DNA of 64,000 bases from Brachypodius melanocephalos (Eukaryota > Chordata > Aves > Passeriformes > Pycnonotidae): contig VZSR01000520.1 of NCBI GenBank assembly GCA_013398615.1, positions 17,942,640 through 18,006,639 of the forward strand, written 5' to 3'. How positions within the stretch are numbered: position 1 is the stretch's first letter; each line of letters starts with the position of its first letter. This document shows, one piece after another, positions 12,274-27,685 of this stretch. Made by a program: the position numbers and the translations under genes. A model generated the notes under the pieces. That model ran no database searches. It had not been told where the DNA came from and saw nothing but the letters and a program-made list of their open reading frames with translations.

Positions 12274-14865
12274 ACTATAGGAAAATCAAGACTAAATCAG
12301 AAGTAGCTAAGTTTTCAGACAATTCTGGCAGGAAAATATTATCACCTCAACAGTCTAATACTAGAAAAGAATAGAACAAGGATCTTTGTCCTTAACATAT
12401 GTTAGAAACTAGGGAAGAGGTCATATGTAGGTCAGTTGGCAATCACAGGGCCAGGAGCCACTCTTCCCTTCTAGCAGAATTAATCTGACTTGATTTAATT
12501 TGGGGGAGGAAAGTTGGAAATATTCTAAAGTACAGCTGTTCTGAAGTTCTAAAATACCTCTGTGTATTCAGATGCAGACCCACACGAGTCCAGAGCTTAG
12601 TGTAGTTTTCCAGGTAAACTTTGGTTTACCTCAGCACATGGGGCTGTGTGCCAGTTTGGGGTAACACTGCTGTCAGCCTAAAACAGATTGCTACTTGGAC
12701 TGCCTCCTCTTGAAAAGGTTTATCAGTTTGCTCACTGCTTAATAAAGACACACGAGGGGAGTGGGAAGGCACCACCACCAAGAAGCTTTGGGCTTGCAGG
12801 CACTATCACCCAAAACAAACAAATTGGATGAAGAGAACACTTAGAATACATGCAGTTTTCAGGGGTGCAATTTTATTTTTATTTTAATCTCAGATGGGAA
12901 GGTGCATTCTGTGCAAAATCAGGAGGAAAGCCAAGCTTCCAAGCAAAATCTACTTATGTTTTGATTTTTACTCGACAAATTAATAAATAATAGCTCAAAA
13001 GTCCTATCATCAATACTTACATGCTTCATGGCAAGAAGTTGAAGCATGCAAATAGCAAATATTTTAATACCTTTGAATAAAATGGAATTAAGTACAAACA
13101 ACATGGATATTTATAACATCAAACTTTTTTTTTAGGATTTTAGCATTTAACTGGTAAATAAATACTTCATTTGTAATAGACTAGTTCTACCAGATTATAG
13201 CAACTGAAATGGTCTGAGAATAAAGTACTGAAGACTAATTCGGCACTTAGGATTTTCATCAGAGATTCAGAATTTTATTTATAATTAAAACTGACTTATA
13301 AATTCTTCCCAAATGCCAGGAGAATCTAAAAACACTCCTGCCATGTGGACCAACAGCAAAAGAGCCCTCTTCTGTGCAGGATGCATGTGTGTTTATAGTG
13401 CAGAGGAATGACTGTACTATGCTCCATCTGATTGGTAATCTAAATATGGAAATCATACATTAAATCAAACAGACAGAAATGTCAGCTAGATTTAAGTAAA
13501 AATGTGTTCAGTGACTTTGAAAGTTCCCACCGGGGCATCAGATGCTTGACCAGCCAGCTCATTAAACAACATGAGCAAGATTTGAAATTTCCTGAGAGAA
13601 AAAATATGCAGAAGCAGACAAAAACCATTACCATAAAACCAGTAAAACACTCACAATTTAGACAAAGAAACATGTATTGAATATCCGTGTTGGGATTTAG
13701 TCAGTAGACTGAGGACTTTAAAACACTATATGAAAAGAAGTATTTACACTAAGTGCCAAGATGATAATACATGTTGATCTCACTTTGTCCTATAGGAAAT
13801 ACCATTGTAGGGCACAGTATGTATTTGCATTTTTTTCCAGAAGGTACATACCTAGGAGAGATACAGAGCATTTGCATATATATTGCTGGCAATTGCCTGT
13901 CAGAAAATCCTCACCTAACTCAACTGAAAGCAAAATTTTTGGATGCTGGAGAGCGACCTTTTGCCTACCTTGGAAGGCAGTGCAAATGAAAGGATTTAGG
14001 TGATATGATAAGGATTGCAATGATCCTTCTGGAAATGAAAGATTTCACTGGTAAATTACCACAGCAGCTTGTAGAAACCTATGCAGGAAGATAAAGTTAT
14101 TTTTGCTGACACTCCTATCATTTCAGTTGAGCTCTATTTGCTCCTACCCAAATGGAAAAGAGAGACCATCTGAACCAAACACTAAGAAGATTCCTCCTAT
14201 GAGCATAAGTAGGCTCACAACTAGTAGAAACCGTAAAGTTAATTTTTGTAGAGATTAACATTGTCTACCTCCCCTAAAGACTTATCCAATAAGAAATGAA
14301 TTTAAAAAAACCAGCACTTCCCCATGAACCCTTCAGGCTTTTTCCATTTATATGCTGCTCACATGCCACAACACTGTAATTTTCTTTCCAGTAACTCCAG
14401 TGCATATTTTCTCTTCCATTTTTAGACACTCAAGCACGGGAACATGCATGTGAAGCATGGTTAGACGCACAAAGTCCGTGTGCCAGTTTATGCCGAGGTT
14501 AAAAAAATAAAGTGCTTATTTTAAAGAGAGGAAGTTTGACTGAGATACGTAAAACCAGAAAATGGGACCAGCAACAGAGGAACACAGCCTGTTGGAGAAC
14601 AGGCTGGAATGAATTGCAGACCAAAGGTTGAAAAGTGCAGTCACACTCTTTTCTATGATTAGGCAAAAAGACATCCAGAAAATATCTTCATTCCAAAAAA
14701 ATCAATAAGAATTAAAGGTCAGAGCAGGATGATTCAAACTTGGAAAGAATAAAATTTGGAGAATATGTAGGAATGGTCTGATCATTCCAGAGTCTACACC
14801 AATTTTTTTCTTTACAGTTTAAATGACAAGGCTTATGGACAATCACCAGAACTTTTAAATAACTT

Positions 14866-14869
<4 letters not shown>

Positions 14870-14901
<32 letters not shown>
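14870..14901. repeat. Poly-A run, 32 bases, ending at an assembly gap
   Basis: At least 32 consecutive A, running directly into unknown bases at 14902. The true length is unknown because the run is cut off by the gap. I saw no LINE or SINE body immediately 5' of it on the plus strand, so I do not call it a retroposon tail. Confidence 0.9.
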
Positions 14902-14911
14902 NNNNNNNNNN
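14902..14911. other. Assembly gap, 10 N
   Basis: Ten N directly follow a homopolymer of A. This suggests a break caused by the homopolymer, with a size that may be only nominal. Confidence 0.95.
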
Positions 14912-16683
14912 TAATCCTACAATACTGAAATGACAGGAATGAAAGAGGAGTCTCAGAGACAAGCAGCATCCAGAAAGGCTAACAAACTTGTTCACACAAT
15001 ACTTCACCTTCTGGAAGCTCTAACACCTTGTTTTATTCCACGACACTCCAGAGAGATGTTAAGTATGAGTATGATCCAGCATACGACTAATGGCAGTCCT
15101 GTTATATCTACATTTCTCCAGACAGTTAAATTCAGAAGTAGAATTTGCTGGTTTTCTTTTTCCTTCATACATTACTGTGTTCATATGTATATATACACAC
15201 AGATATTGCCCTATGTGGCCTAAATGGGTCAATTAAATTCTGTTTAAAATAGTAGTCTGATTCCAAGGGAGTTTTCTTGGCATATACTCTATGCTAGTAA
15301 TACAAAAGGAAAAAAGAAATATCTGTTTAGCCACAGAGTGGAGTCACAGGAATAAAACAATACCACATTTGATCTGTCCTCATACCTAGAAGGAACTTTC
15401 TATAGACAAATACTATACTGACAATAGTGCAAGTGAGATTTTATTGTATGTCTCACACAGTTATCTCCATTTCAGATAATTTACAGTTACTTTTGAATTC
15501 ATCATCATCCATATTTTACAGCTGCTTATGAAATATCTGTGTGCTTCAAACTCAAGATACTGAGAAGCCCTTCTTTGTTATTCATGTATTATTGGCTGTG
15601 GGTTTTTAGAACTAATTTTTGTTTTCTGTAGTTATCATTCCCTTTTTCTTTGCATCTGATCATTTAAATGTCAACAAAAAGTTTCGAAATTAATTTAAAA
15701 ACCACTTGAAGTATTATCTCTGGTATTCATGCCACAACACATTACAACCTGACTCTTTCATTATTCAGAAACATGGGAAACTGGAGACATGTGGATCCTG
15801 AACAACTTAAGAAGGCTTTGATTAAATGTATTCATATGTTTTGTTCCATTCAGGTCCCAAAAATAATTTCTACTTTTAATTTGTAAATAGCTTGCACAAA
15901 CATAATCCATTGGCAAAATGTAACTATCTGCAGCTTTAATTTACCTTGTTAGTCACTAACAGCTATGTTCTCCTTCCATCTATTCCGTACGATATTCTCT
16001 TAAAAGCAGAAATAACAGTTAGATAGAACAAACGCCTCTGGTTCCACCTTCCAAAGCCCTTCTCTGTTTTTATTGCTCACCCTATAAACATGACATTAAA
16101 ACAAGACTGCAAGGTTACTGAATACACCACAATACTTACTATCACATTCCTTTGGGTGACAGTGACCATAACATGCCCTATAACTCCAACACACCTCCAG
16201 CAATTTCCAAGCTGAAGAACACAGATAAAGCAGAGGTTTGATCTCTTCCTCAGTTTCTGCCCCAACACAGGAGTGAAAGCAGATAAGGTGAGTCCTGGAG
16301 CTTACATTTCTGTAAAATAAGTAACCTCCTTGAGCACTGGCATGTTGATTCCATGTCAGGGAAGCCTGGTAAACTTGTCTAAATAAATATAGCAAAAGTG
16401 ACAGGAGGAGGGTATCTTATCCAAAGCAGAAATTTTGTCTAAGAGTCTCTGCCACTTTTAAGTGAATTTGGAAATTATAATCACACAGAGGTTTAAAAAG
16501 AAAAAATTAAAGCAGTAGGGATCTTTCACTTGCCAGCATGTCTGTGTTGGTCTCCCTTTTCCCACAAACAAGCAATTTCATGTATCTGGAGAACAGTCTT
16601 GAAAAATGCTCATCCTGCAATCCTCCCAGGAAGTACCACAGCCAGATGTGTTCCTAGGGATCTGAAATAGCCTCTATTTAAAC

Positions 16684-16716
16684 TATGATCATAGAATCAC
16701 ATTGGAAAAGATTAAG
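16684..16716 (-). mobile_element. CR1 LINE 3'-tail remnant
   Basis: The plus strand reads ATCATAGAATCACA followed by TTGGAAAAGA and TTAAG. This resembles the reverse complement of a CR1 3' end (ATCATAGAATC...GGTTGGAA...ACCTTTAAG) with about a dozen bases missing in the middle. It is short and degraded. The identity rests on the tail motif only, and no coding part remains. Confidence 0.5.
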
Positions 16717-17074
16717 CACCATGGATTTTGCTTAGAGTACACACCCAGAACCACATTATATCGATTGAAAGGCTGAATTCCTGACTAGCAATAGGCAAAT
16801 GACTAAGGTGACCAACACTAACATTGCTAATACTTCCCACAGTACTTGCCAAGCCACGGTGCAGAAAGGAAATCACAGATGGTTTAGGGCAAGTCTACCT
16901 GCAAACTGGTAGTGAGGACAGCACTGTGTATGCACGACTCTCATGGATAACGATACAAGAAACAAATACGTGAGGTTTGTGTACAGAGATAGCTAGGCTT
17001 TATGAATAAACCACTGTAAGAAACTGCAATTTTTCTTGCCTCATCACAATTTACTATTTTACTCCAAACAAGCA

Positions 17075-17091
17075 ATTATTATTATTATTAT
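17075..17091. repeat. (ATT)n microsatellite, short
   Basis: Five and a half perfect ATT units. It is a possible length polymorphism but is short. Confidence 0.9.
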
Positions 17092-20000
17092 GAAACCTGC
17101 CTTTTCCTTCCAGAACTAGCACTGAACACCCTCACTCTTTAGACAGTAACAACCAAACCAGCTAGTTACAAAAGCCCAGAAATAATCACAGTCTATACTA
17201 AAATAAGTTTAAGTAATACCTAAACTTAGGAACTGAGCTAAACTGCAGCACTGCATTAAGAAAGAACATTCAAAGAAGTGATTAAAAAACCCTATAGATA
17301 ATGCCAGTACAATATATTTTAGGATCTTAACCTCTGGTTAAACTGCAAAATGGTATTATGCTGGCAATGCCACACTATTATTGCTTTACAAAGTTTTTTC
17401 TATTTTGGAATTGCCTTTGTGTTTAAAGAGCTTAGAGGGAGGTGGGTGGTGCCATCAGGTCAAGCAATGGAAGACTCTCTTTCATTTAAAACATAAAAGG
17501 TGGATCTAGAAAGCTGATGGACCAAAGACCATTTACAAACTAAAAGAAAACTCTAGATTTTGTATCTTATAAATATTCCCCCTCCCCTCCCTCCAGCAGA
17601 ATATCATGGGTAGATTTTACTAGGTTATTTTAACATAAACTATAATGTCAGCTGTATTTTCATCCAAAACATGTCAGGACAAATAGTGATGCTATCCCTC
17701 CACAACATGAGTCCACGCTTTAGCTCCTATTTCCTCCAGCCACATCACCTGACTTTAAATGCTCACTGATGCATAATGTTACCCTAGATAAGTGTCAAGA
17801 TACATTTCATAGCTGCAGTGCCTCTATACCTTAAGTTGCTAAGAAGGCATGCTTCTCCAAATTCAGCGGTGTTCTTCAAAGCTGAGAAACATGACTACCC
17901 AGTGCACATTTAGTTGGCTTCATAAATCAGGCAATAATTATAATGAATGGCTTTTTAAAAAAAATAGACTTCTCATGCTCTGAAGCTTAGATTACAGCTA
18001 TTTTAGTATGAAAACCAGAATATCCTCTTCCATCTTACTTAAGGAAAAGTAAATATTCAGTAGAAGTATTCCCTCACTGATTTACCTTTGCAAGTCTTAT
18101 ATAATGATTTGTCCAAAATCCACTGGAACTGAATTCAAAACCATTTTTTCATGAATAAATAAAATGTGGGAGAGGACTTTTGCAAATAAAAGAAAGTGAA
18201 AGTTGAGTATCTGATACCTAAACACATCCATTACAAGGTTATCTTTCTATGGACATCTATTGATCAGCTTAGCTAATCAGTTCAGCTGATCTTTATTTCA
18301 TAGTAGCCAGATCTTTACAGTGAAGCTCAGTGACTCCACTTGTGCTACATATGCCATTACAACCTAAAACTCTACAGGTAGATTTCAAAATTTCTCATTG
18401 AATTTATATTGATAAATTCATACAGTATTGCAGCATTATTGGCATTTCTACTCTTGCCCCAGCTCAGTTTCATCCTCAGAACTGCATTGATGCATACATG
18501 AGTAAAACACAGAACAGAAGTTTTCTAACCATTTCTTTCCCCTCAAGTCTTTCCCCCTTGTAAAATTACCTGAGTAAGTAGCTATAATACAGAAAATACT
18601 TCAGGGAGAGCTTTCATATTATTGCAGAACTCTCTTTCACAGAGCAATTTTATCCATGACACAGTTTTGCATTAAATTGCATTAAAGAAAGTAAGTAGAA
18701 GGCACTAGAAGTCTTCTGATTTTACAATAAATTAAAATAATAACCCTAACTCTGAACAACTGTTAGTGACAGATACTTGAATGAAGCATGATAATGCAAG
18801 CTTGTTAGTGGTTTTTTAAAATGTTTACTACCTCTTCCGGCAGAATTCTCAGAGCTTTTATTAACAACTGAACTATTAAATATAGGAGATGAAGGAAGGA
18901 AAAAAACCCACCAACCAAAACCCTGGGTCTATTTGTTATTTTCAGGGAGCTATACCAGCATCCCACATGAGATCACAGCCAATTCTGTATCACAGTGAGA
19001 GTGGCACTGAGCCACAGCTAATAAACCATGCTGAGAGGAAAAGCATGTTGGCTTGTACTCAGCACTTGCTACAGACATCTCTCTTACAATCAGCCAGCTC
19101 AGAGTACTTGCTTGTCCTAATTTGTCAAAAGCTATTAACAAGGGAATAGGTAAATTACATTAATTACATGATTTAAATATAAAATGTATAAAATATGTTG
19201 CATGTTATAACAGTGTAGTTAGAAACAGTGTGTTGTTCCATGATAATGATGCAAAAGAGTGGTTCTTAGTAGCAAATCTAACTCATTTATACCCCTTTTG
19301 AGATCTTTCAAATTCAAATTGGGGAAGAGCTACTTAACAAATTTTCCATGACTTTTTTTCACTTAAATATGTAGTTCAATTAAAACAAAAATAGTTGTGC
19401 ATCATAAAATTTTATCAAAGTTCATCAGTGGAAGGTTTTAGAAACACTTTGACATGAAATCAAATATTGAATTTTTTTGGTTTGCCAGTTTCATTTCATG
19501 TTCAACATTTTTACTGGCCAAGTACAAAATATTTATTGCTTAGTTCATCTGCTTTCCTCTTCCTCATGGACCTGCTTGTGTTTTCTCAGTATTTTTATCT
19601 CCAGTTGATCACAGTGGCATAATCAAATTTAACTTTAGTTATCCATTCAGTATTTCTCCCCCAACCCATCCCATTATTAGACTTTTTATTAATAGCAGTT
19701 GTAAAACAAACACTTGTCTTATTTCATGACATAGCTTTCCTTTTACAAATTAATCAACAGCACCAGTCAGAAAAAGTTTTATTTTCTACTGCTTGAAAAC
19801 ATGATCTATAGCTGTGAAACAGACTATTTAGAAAGGTTCTTGATTATAAGATTCTGGTGAGAATAACTCATTTTTAGCAATCTTACCAAGACCAGTCTCT
19901 TGTCTCTGCTCAGCACCAAACTCTCCAAATCCTAATATTCCTTTTCTCAAGGCTGAGTAACACAGTACATCACTTTCCTCCAGTGACTGTCAGATTTTCC

Positions 20001-23000
20001 TCCTGTAACTAGCTACTGCAGAAGATAGTTCATTTTATCCTGTAAGATTGTTACAAGAGCACCCTAAAAGAAGGAAAAGAGGCAGACCTGCTGCTGAACA
20101 CAGGAACAGGGTAATGATTAGGAGCTTCAGTTAGCGTTTTCTTCCATGGGTTTTTAAATGAAGCACCAACAGAAACAGCTGTAAAATCCAAATAGTGCAC
20201 AAGTATTTGAATGTCTTATTTCATCATTCACTCCTGGTCCAGAATAATAGAATGCCAAAACATTTTTTGATAAAGTCTCTTGCCAAGAGCAGCTTTTGCT
20301 GAGACAGAAAGGACATACACTAGCATGGAGTCCAACTTTGCTGAAGAAAGGGACATGATTTGTGGAAGTAGTCAAATATGTACAAATCTCTTTTTCATAA
20401 AGCTGTCAGTGGCCTGATCCTTTGCATTACTCAGTATTCCTGCATCTTAAGAAATACACATTGCTTTGTGCCACTCTAATTGTACAAACCACAGATGCCT
20501 ACGTGACTGTGGATATACTTACAGTCACAGTTCTTATCAAAATACATTAAGTTTCAAAACTTGCCCTTAATGAGCCTGAATAATTTCTTATTAATGATTA
20601 CTGATGTTTCATTTCTCTCTTCTTCTCCAGTGATGATTCCAACATAGTCCTTCTGTAAACTGTCTGAATAGAATTACAGAGGCCATGGCAACACAAAACC
20701 TTGCTATTAAGGTAGCTAATAATCTGGGAATCTGATTTCTGTTAAAAATATTCAGCTAGTGTCCTGTCCTGTGCCAAAGAATAGAAATGGTATAAAGCAA
20801 CCACCATTTCATATCCCAAAGTAGTGCCAAAAATTCATGGTCTTGAGAAGGCTCTGTATATATAGACCACTGCCTTAAATGAGGAGGAAAATTGTGGGAG
20901 AGACTGAGAGGAAGAAAAGATGTGAAGAATGAAGATCCCTCTAATAAATAAAGGAAGTCTCTATTCATAAGCTCTCATTTGAGAGCTGTTTTTCCACGTA
21001 ACATAAGGTTTTGGACAGAAACAGTTCCAATTAATCTGAAGATAAATGGTATTAAGACCTTGTTAAAAATGGAGGGTTAAATCAGTTCTTTGTTTGGGAA
21101 TGAAAGTGATTGCTAGGATGACACTGAAACAAATATTAAGAGAAACTATTGCTGCATTAGAGAAATAATAAGAAAGCATTTCTAAGTACTGCTAACTTTG
21201 CACATATTACTGTTATCCCTTCACAGTAAGTCAGTGTATTGAGTTATGCAGAAATAGCCAAGCTGGCAAGCTAATGAAAAGCTTGGATATCAGTAACTGT
21301 GGTGTGACTGAAATCAAAAGTTATGACAAAATCTTCCTGGAATGGTAATTGTTAGTAATATAAGGATATTATCTGACTATTAAAAATAGCTTGTGTATAT
21401 ACATGCTAAATTCATCTCACTGCTCAGTATTTATTTCCTCATGTACACAAGGAAAATAACAGTAGCAAATTAAAGGTGATAAAACCTGTGACTGAGAGAA
21501 CAAAAAGGGTTTCGATCCAATTAAAATTTTATCTCATGTCAGGGGTTTTGAGCATCATAAACTGTAAAAAAAATCAACCCATAAGCAAACCCTTTTGTTT
21601 AGGATATACAATAAATTAGCCAAAGAGATGAAAAGGCTTAAAGTGCAGATGGCAGGACAAGAGAAACTCTTGAAGGAAGACAAAGAAAAAACACCTTCCT
21701 AAATGTAGAACACACTGCTACCACTGGGATTTCTGAATAAAAGCTTGAGCTGATAATCTCTTTTTCTACTAGATCTAGAACAACTCGGGGGCATTTTTGT
21801 TTCACATATCTATCTTCAAAATGTTCTGCTCAACTATGCAGGCTGAAGCAGACACACTTCTGAAAGGCGTTTGAGACACTCGCACAAAGGGAAGAAGTTT
21901 TCTCAGTTTTGACTTCTTTAAAACACACTTCTCAAAATCCTTTCACGATACAAAACTGAATTTTTCACATAAATGCAAAATATTACAATTAAAAATATAG
22001 AATTGTCCTGAAATCTCCAAATCTTCACTAGCTCATCTATTACTAATACCTGTATATAATTACTAGCAAATAATGAAGTACACAGAGATACTCCACCTTT
22101 TCAAACACAAACAGTACCTTTAAATCTTACTCAGCTTTTGGTGACAAAATAATTCCTTGAGGATGTGCTTTTAAGGTTTCTAGCTTTTAAAAAACAATAC
22201 AGAGCCCACTTAAAAATATGAATCAGTCTGTGAAGTGTGTTGCTTCATCCCCTCATATACAGAATTGCCCTTGAAAAGCTATTTGCCTAAGGCTCATAAA
22301 AGACAGCATTCCTTCTTAAGCCAGGGAGAAGTGGTAAAAAAATCTAACATAACTTTTCTTTGCATTTTTCTAGCAAATTCTTGTTCTTAGAAGGGATTCT
22401 ATGCTGAAAGATCCTAAAAAATGCAAACTGTACTAAAAGAATACTGTCTGAATACTGTAACATTCTTATAAACTTAAAATACTTTACTGTAACTTATGTC
22501 AGTTTTGAAAGATTCTGAGATGGATTTTGGGTAAGGGTATTTGTTGTAGCTTGGTGGAAAGCAAATTTTGAACTTCCTTATACATACAAAATCAAGATGA
22601 TCCACTTGTGGTTGGGGAAGACTGGGTAAGCATCACCTCATCAGAGATGAGCATTTTCTAGGCTTTGTTGCTTATTCTATGAAAGAGTTTTAATGTTTCA
22701 TGATTATTCAAAGCTCAAATACCTTCTTGAATTTTTCTTTATGGTTTGGACTCTGGAAAAGAAACCTGAAGTATGATAGGATAATATTCCTGAAGCCTCT
22801 GATCTTCCCCTGAAATGCATACATGTTTAGAGGAAGATGAGAGTCTAAACTGGATGAAACTGTCATGACAGATTGAATTAAAACTTTTTCAAATCTTGTT
22901 GCTCAATTTTCTCAGCATTGCAAATGCAGTGGAGTAGGCACAATAGAGAGTTTCCTGAACAAAATGCCAACAATGTGAGTACAACTGGAGCTCCAGGCAC

Positions 23001-23236
23001 AAAATGGGCACAACAGATGCTCATGGTACCACACGCTGCTCCCCAGCCCTGAATCCTGCAGCCATCCCATAACTACAGCCGTAAAAATCTCTCAGCCACA
23101 TCGCCCTCTATTCTCTTTTTCTGGATGTAAAAACCAAAATAAAATTACATATCAGTGTATTTCCTGGATTATTTGCAACCTACATAGTGAATGGCTTTCC
23201 TGGCTCTGTTAGAACACTGGGGGTTTTTATGTTATG

Positions 23237-23249
23237 AAAAAAAAAAAAA
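23237..23249. repeat. Poly-A run, 13 bases
   Basis: Thirteen consecutive A in intron 2, without an adjacent recognisable retroposon. Confidence 0.85.
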
Positions 23250-26200
23250 GAATACATGAAAGGTATCTTTATGTGCACCTCTTGGAAAAATGGAACACAG
23301 TAGACTAAAAACCACCATCTCATAAGTAATAATTACATCCTTTGTTAAAATGGAGAAGAGATTCCAAACATGCATTCCCACATTTAACAGTCCCTCCATG
23401 ACCTACTCTGTGTTTGAACACTTGCCACTGAATATTTCCACATACTATACTAAGCTACAGAGTGCATTAACCGTGGCAATGAGAAAAATACTGAATGAAG
23501 AGGGTTGAGGGGCAAAAAAGAACCTGAATGTGCATTTTTAAAATAGGCGTTACAATCATGTCAGTCAAATGACACTCGCTCTAGAGCAACCTGTATTTTC
23601 TAAATCAATCACCTATCTGCAAATGACACCAATAACAAATTGCAAAAGGATACACTGTATTTCCAACCACAAATATAGACAAGATACATTCCTGTATGTA
23701 AAACTAAATAACCAATAAAAAATACAATTTAATACATTAAGAATTTCTCCTTATTACAATACAAGGAAGGGAATGAAAATGGAGGTAAGAAGAGAGATGT
23801 TTTAGTTCAAGAAGGACCAAAAAGCTTAAAACAGAATTAGTAGGAATATAAAGGGAAGCATTTACTGCTGTAGTATAACTGTGTTTCTTTGACAAAACTG
23901 TCTGTGGAAAATCATTTGAGGTAATTTTTCAACCCTTAATAAGTCAGTTTTGAGCTCAATGCTGTCTTCATCCATAAAAAAATACTTAAGTCCTGGTTAT
24001 ACTTTTATGATGTTTATATAGTAGCATGGAAAAAGCGTAAGTGAAGAATCCATGGCAAAATTCAAGCTGTAGCAAAAGAAAGTGAGAAAAGCATACATTA
24101 AAAAACCACAAGATTTACTGTAGGATAGCTATACTTTCTTTCTTAAGCCACCATCTGTATAGATGTCTTCTGTACACTGCTAAAAAGTGATTTTATAGGA
24201 GTTCCCCAGAAAAGTTATGGCAGGACAATTCTAATGAAGAAAGCAATCTAGAATTGAAATGCAGTGAATAATATTGCATAAAGGCACAAACAAATCTGTG
24301 CACAGCAGTTTTCTGTATATCAGAGCCAGATTAGTTCCTAAGATGTGCAACAATGGTTTCCTTTACATCTCTATTCTATTATAATATTTTAGTAGCAGAT
24401 TATACAGTCCCCCTGCTAACCTAATCTATACTGCAAATAGACACACAAATTTCATAGAGGCCTTCTCTAAATAAGGCATTCCTTCAAGTAGTTATAGCTT
24501 AGACAAAATGTAGCCTCCTGCACAAAGAGAATCATGTCCAGGGGTCAGCTCACAATAGCTTTTCAGAGCAGTTCAGAAGATCATTTAGTAATTTTTAATA
24601 GTGATATTAGAGGAGAGAGATTTTCTGTCATATAGTAAATTACCAAAAGCCATTTGCTGAGATGGTTTTGCTCCTCCACTACTTAGAGTTCCAAATTTAT
24701 GCCATGTCAGGGAAGCCCACCCTACTTTGAAGGACAAGTGTTTGCCTGTGCAATGGAAAAAATTTTCAAGTTTGTGCGCGCTCCGCTCCTTATGAAAGTA
24801 CTACTCCTGAAAGAAGTATATAGAAATTGCCATAACTGCTCAGTCTAAATGTGCACACAACTCAGTATGATGTTTCTGGTGCTAAGAAACAAATGCTTAG
24901 GGAATAAACACATGACACAAAACATGATTTGTTTCCTGGTACACACTTGCTACCTCTTGCTGCCTTCAGTTCAGGAGCTCTCCTGACCCAGATGCTGCAT
25001 GCAATTCATTGGCTTTAACAGCCACAGTAGGTTTGTCAGCCTAATTCCTTTATTTGTATCTATCATTTATACTCCAGGCTTCCATATTATGTTACATCAA
25101 TTATGAAACATCCAGTTCTGCTACACTTGAACAAGTATGGACTTTTATTAATTTTAAATCTGCTGCTCAATTTTTTCCTGTCACAATTTCTGATCTGTGA
25201 AAAACAGTGAATAATTGCCTCTCTTTTTTTTTAATGCTATTCATTCTGTACACCCCCACCGTATCTTGTTTCTTCGTTAAAGTGAAAAATCCTAGTCTAT
25301 TTAATTTCTTTGTGTGGAAGCTGTTCCAAACCTCTCCTTAATCTTATCATTCATACCACACCCCTACTAGAAGTTAATGAAGTAGTCAAGATTTAAGCAC
25401 ATTTGAGGTTTATAGCCATATAAATAGGTCTTCTCTTTGAGTATTCATTTTTTTTAGTAAATACTTTTTAAATATTTTTTTGAGTGTACAGAAGCACACT
25501 TAAGGCACTATAGAGTATTAAGATAATCTTTTCAGACCATTATCTTAACAAATGCAGTTTAAGCTAAGATCAGCACTAGGCCATTTCTTACCTGTAGCTA
25601 CATAAAAAATACATTTTTCATAGTGTAGACACTATGAGAAGACAATTCTCTTTAAATACCCAGAAAAGAACAGCATATAAACAGAAACAAAGAGTGAAGT
25701 TTGAAAGAATGAAGTCAGGTGAAGAGTCAGGTTTGCTGAGATTTAGATGAAGCCTGGAGGTGGCAAAATAGGCTAAGAAGAAGCTGTTTGAGTTTTGAGA
25801 GTGTGGAAAGCTGATTAAAATAGCAAATGCCATGAAAAGACCCCCCCAAAAGAAGCCTGAAGTTAAAAGATCAAGTAAGGCAAGATTAGGTCACCAAGAA
25901 GACTAGAGAATGCAACTAGAAGCTTTGGTGGATTTGAGCTGGATGAGAAGACAAAATTCAAAGCCAGAGAGGTGTACATAATGACTCAAGGAAATGGCTA
26001 TCATAATACATTAAGCTTTTAAAAATAATTTGGACTGTGGTTTTAAAAAATAGAATATTGACCATGAAGCTGGGCTGCTATGCCATTAAATTCCAAAGCA
26101 AATTACAGGCTGTGAAATTATATTCAATCAAATGAACATTTTACATTCTACTGCAATCTATTCTTATTAATTATTAGTGCAAATGATTACAGAACAAAGT

Positions 26201-27663
26201 CTTCTGGTACTTAATTCTGAGACTGTGACAGTAGTTGGTACATACTCAATTTTCCTACTACTTCTGTAAAAGTCATTCTGGTCTGGTCCTGAATATACCC
26301 AGACATACAGGAAGCTTGTCTATATTCCTTGCAAATGCAAAAGGAAAAAGTAATTACAAAAATTATTTACATTTTTTTTTAAATTAGAAAAGGTATTACA
26401 ATTATAGTGTCATATTACTCACATGTGAGCTAAGTCTGATTGGGATGGACTTAACTTTCTTCACAGCAGGTGGTGGTTCCAGAGTTGCTGTGTTTTGGAT
26501 TTGTGACTGAACAGTGCTGATAACACACCCATGTTCTCACTATGGTTGAACAGTTCTTGTAAAACATCAAGACCTTTTCTTTCCCTGCTCTGCCATCCCA
26601 GCAACTAAGGCTGGGGATAGGAAAGAGCTGGGAGGGAGCAGAGCCAACACTGCAATCAAAGGGATACTCCACACCATAACATTGTGCTCAGCAATAAATG
26701 CTCAAGGAAAGGAGGAAGAAGAGGGGTAACATTAAACATTGCAGTATTTGTCTTCCCAGGCAACTCTTGTGCATGCCGAGGCCTGGCTTCCCAGCAACTG
26801 GCAATACATTTGACTGCTGATGGGAAATATTAAGGCTCTTCCTTGTACTATTGGAGAATAGAAGTTATTAAGACAATTAAAAAATTTAAAAATTGCATTT
26901 GGAAAAATAAAAAATTGTCATGAATTTGAAGTGAGCAGCAGAGTGGGCAATTTTAAAACAAAGGTTTAAAACAAACATAGAAATAACTTTTAATAACTGT
27001 GATACTGCCTAGACAAACTTGATCAAGATTTCTGAACTTGAGTCCTATGTATTTCTTTTCAGACATCAGAGAGCAAACACAATGAAACAGAGCACGAAGG
27101 GCATAGCTTTTCTTTTGAACCCTTAAAAATTTTTCTAACATTTTAATTTATTTTCCTAAATGAAAGTTTAAGTACATTTAACAATAACAACAAGCTTTAA
27201 ATCTGAAAATTAAGGCTCTAGTAAACCTCCATGAGCAATGATGAAGTTTCTCATTTCAACAAACATGATATATCCTTACAGATCTCATACATAGAGAAAA
27301 TCCCTAAACTTGTTTAGATAAAGGTTCCCAGCTAACAAGCTTGAAGCAGTGCATCCCTGCACCAGAGAAGTACAAGACTTAATCCTGAAACTAGTACTAG
27401 AACTGAGAAGAGAGATGGAACACCCAAGATGCAGCTGCCATGCAAACAACCAACTCTCTCCCCTCAACAATATTTATTAGCCCAGACACAGCACTGGGGC
27501 TGCACAGCCTCTAGTTCTAGAACAACTTATGCAGTTACTTGATTAGCTCATAAACTTAATTGCAGGCTACCACAGGGAGCAAAAAGAAGAAATTTCCTTC
27601 AAGTATTTGATAACTGTGATAAGAGAAAACATGTTTGTTCTGAATTTAACTACTATTGGTAGC

Positions 27664-27685
27664 GACATGGAGCTGACATGGAGCT
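27664..27685. repeat. 11-bp perfect tandem duplication
   Basis: GACATGGAGCT is repeated twice head to tail (27664-27674 and 27675-27685) with no mismatch. It is a minor local duplication. Confidence 0.9.

Noticed and set aside
13761..14020. Three overlapping small frames near 13761-14020
   Set aside because: They overlap each other on both strands with no recognised motif. Consistent with chance.
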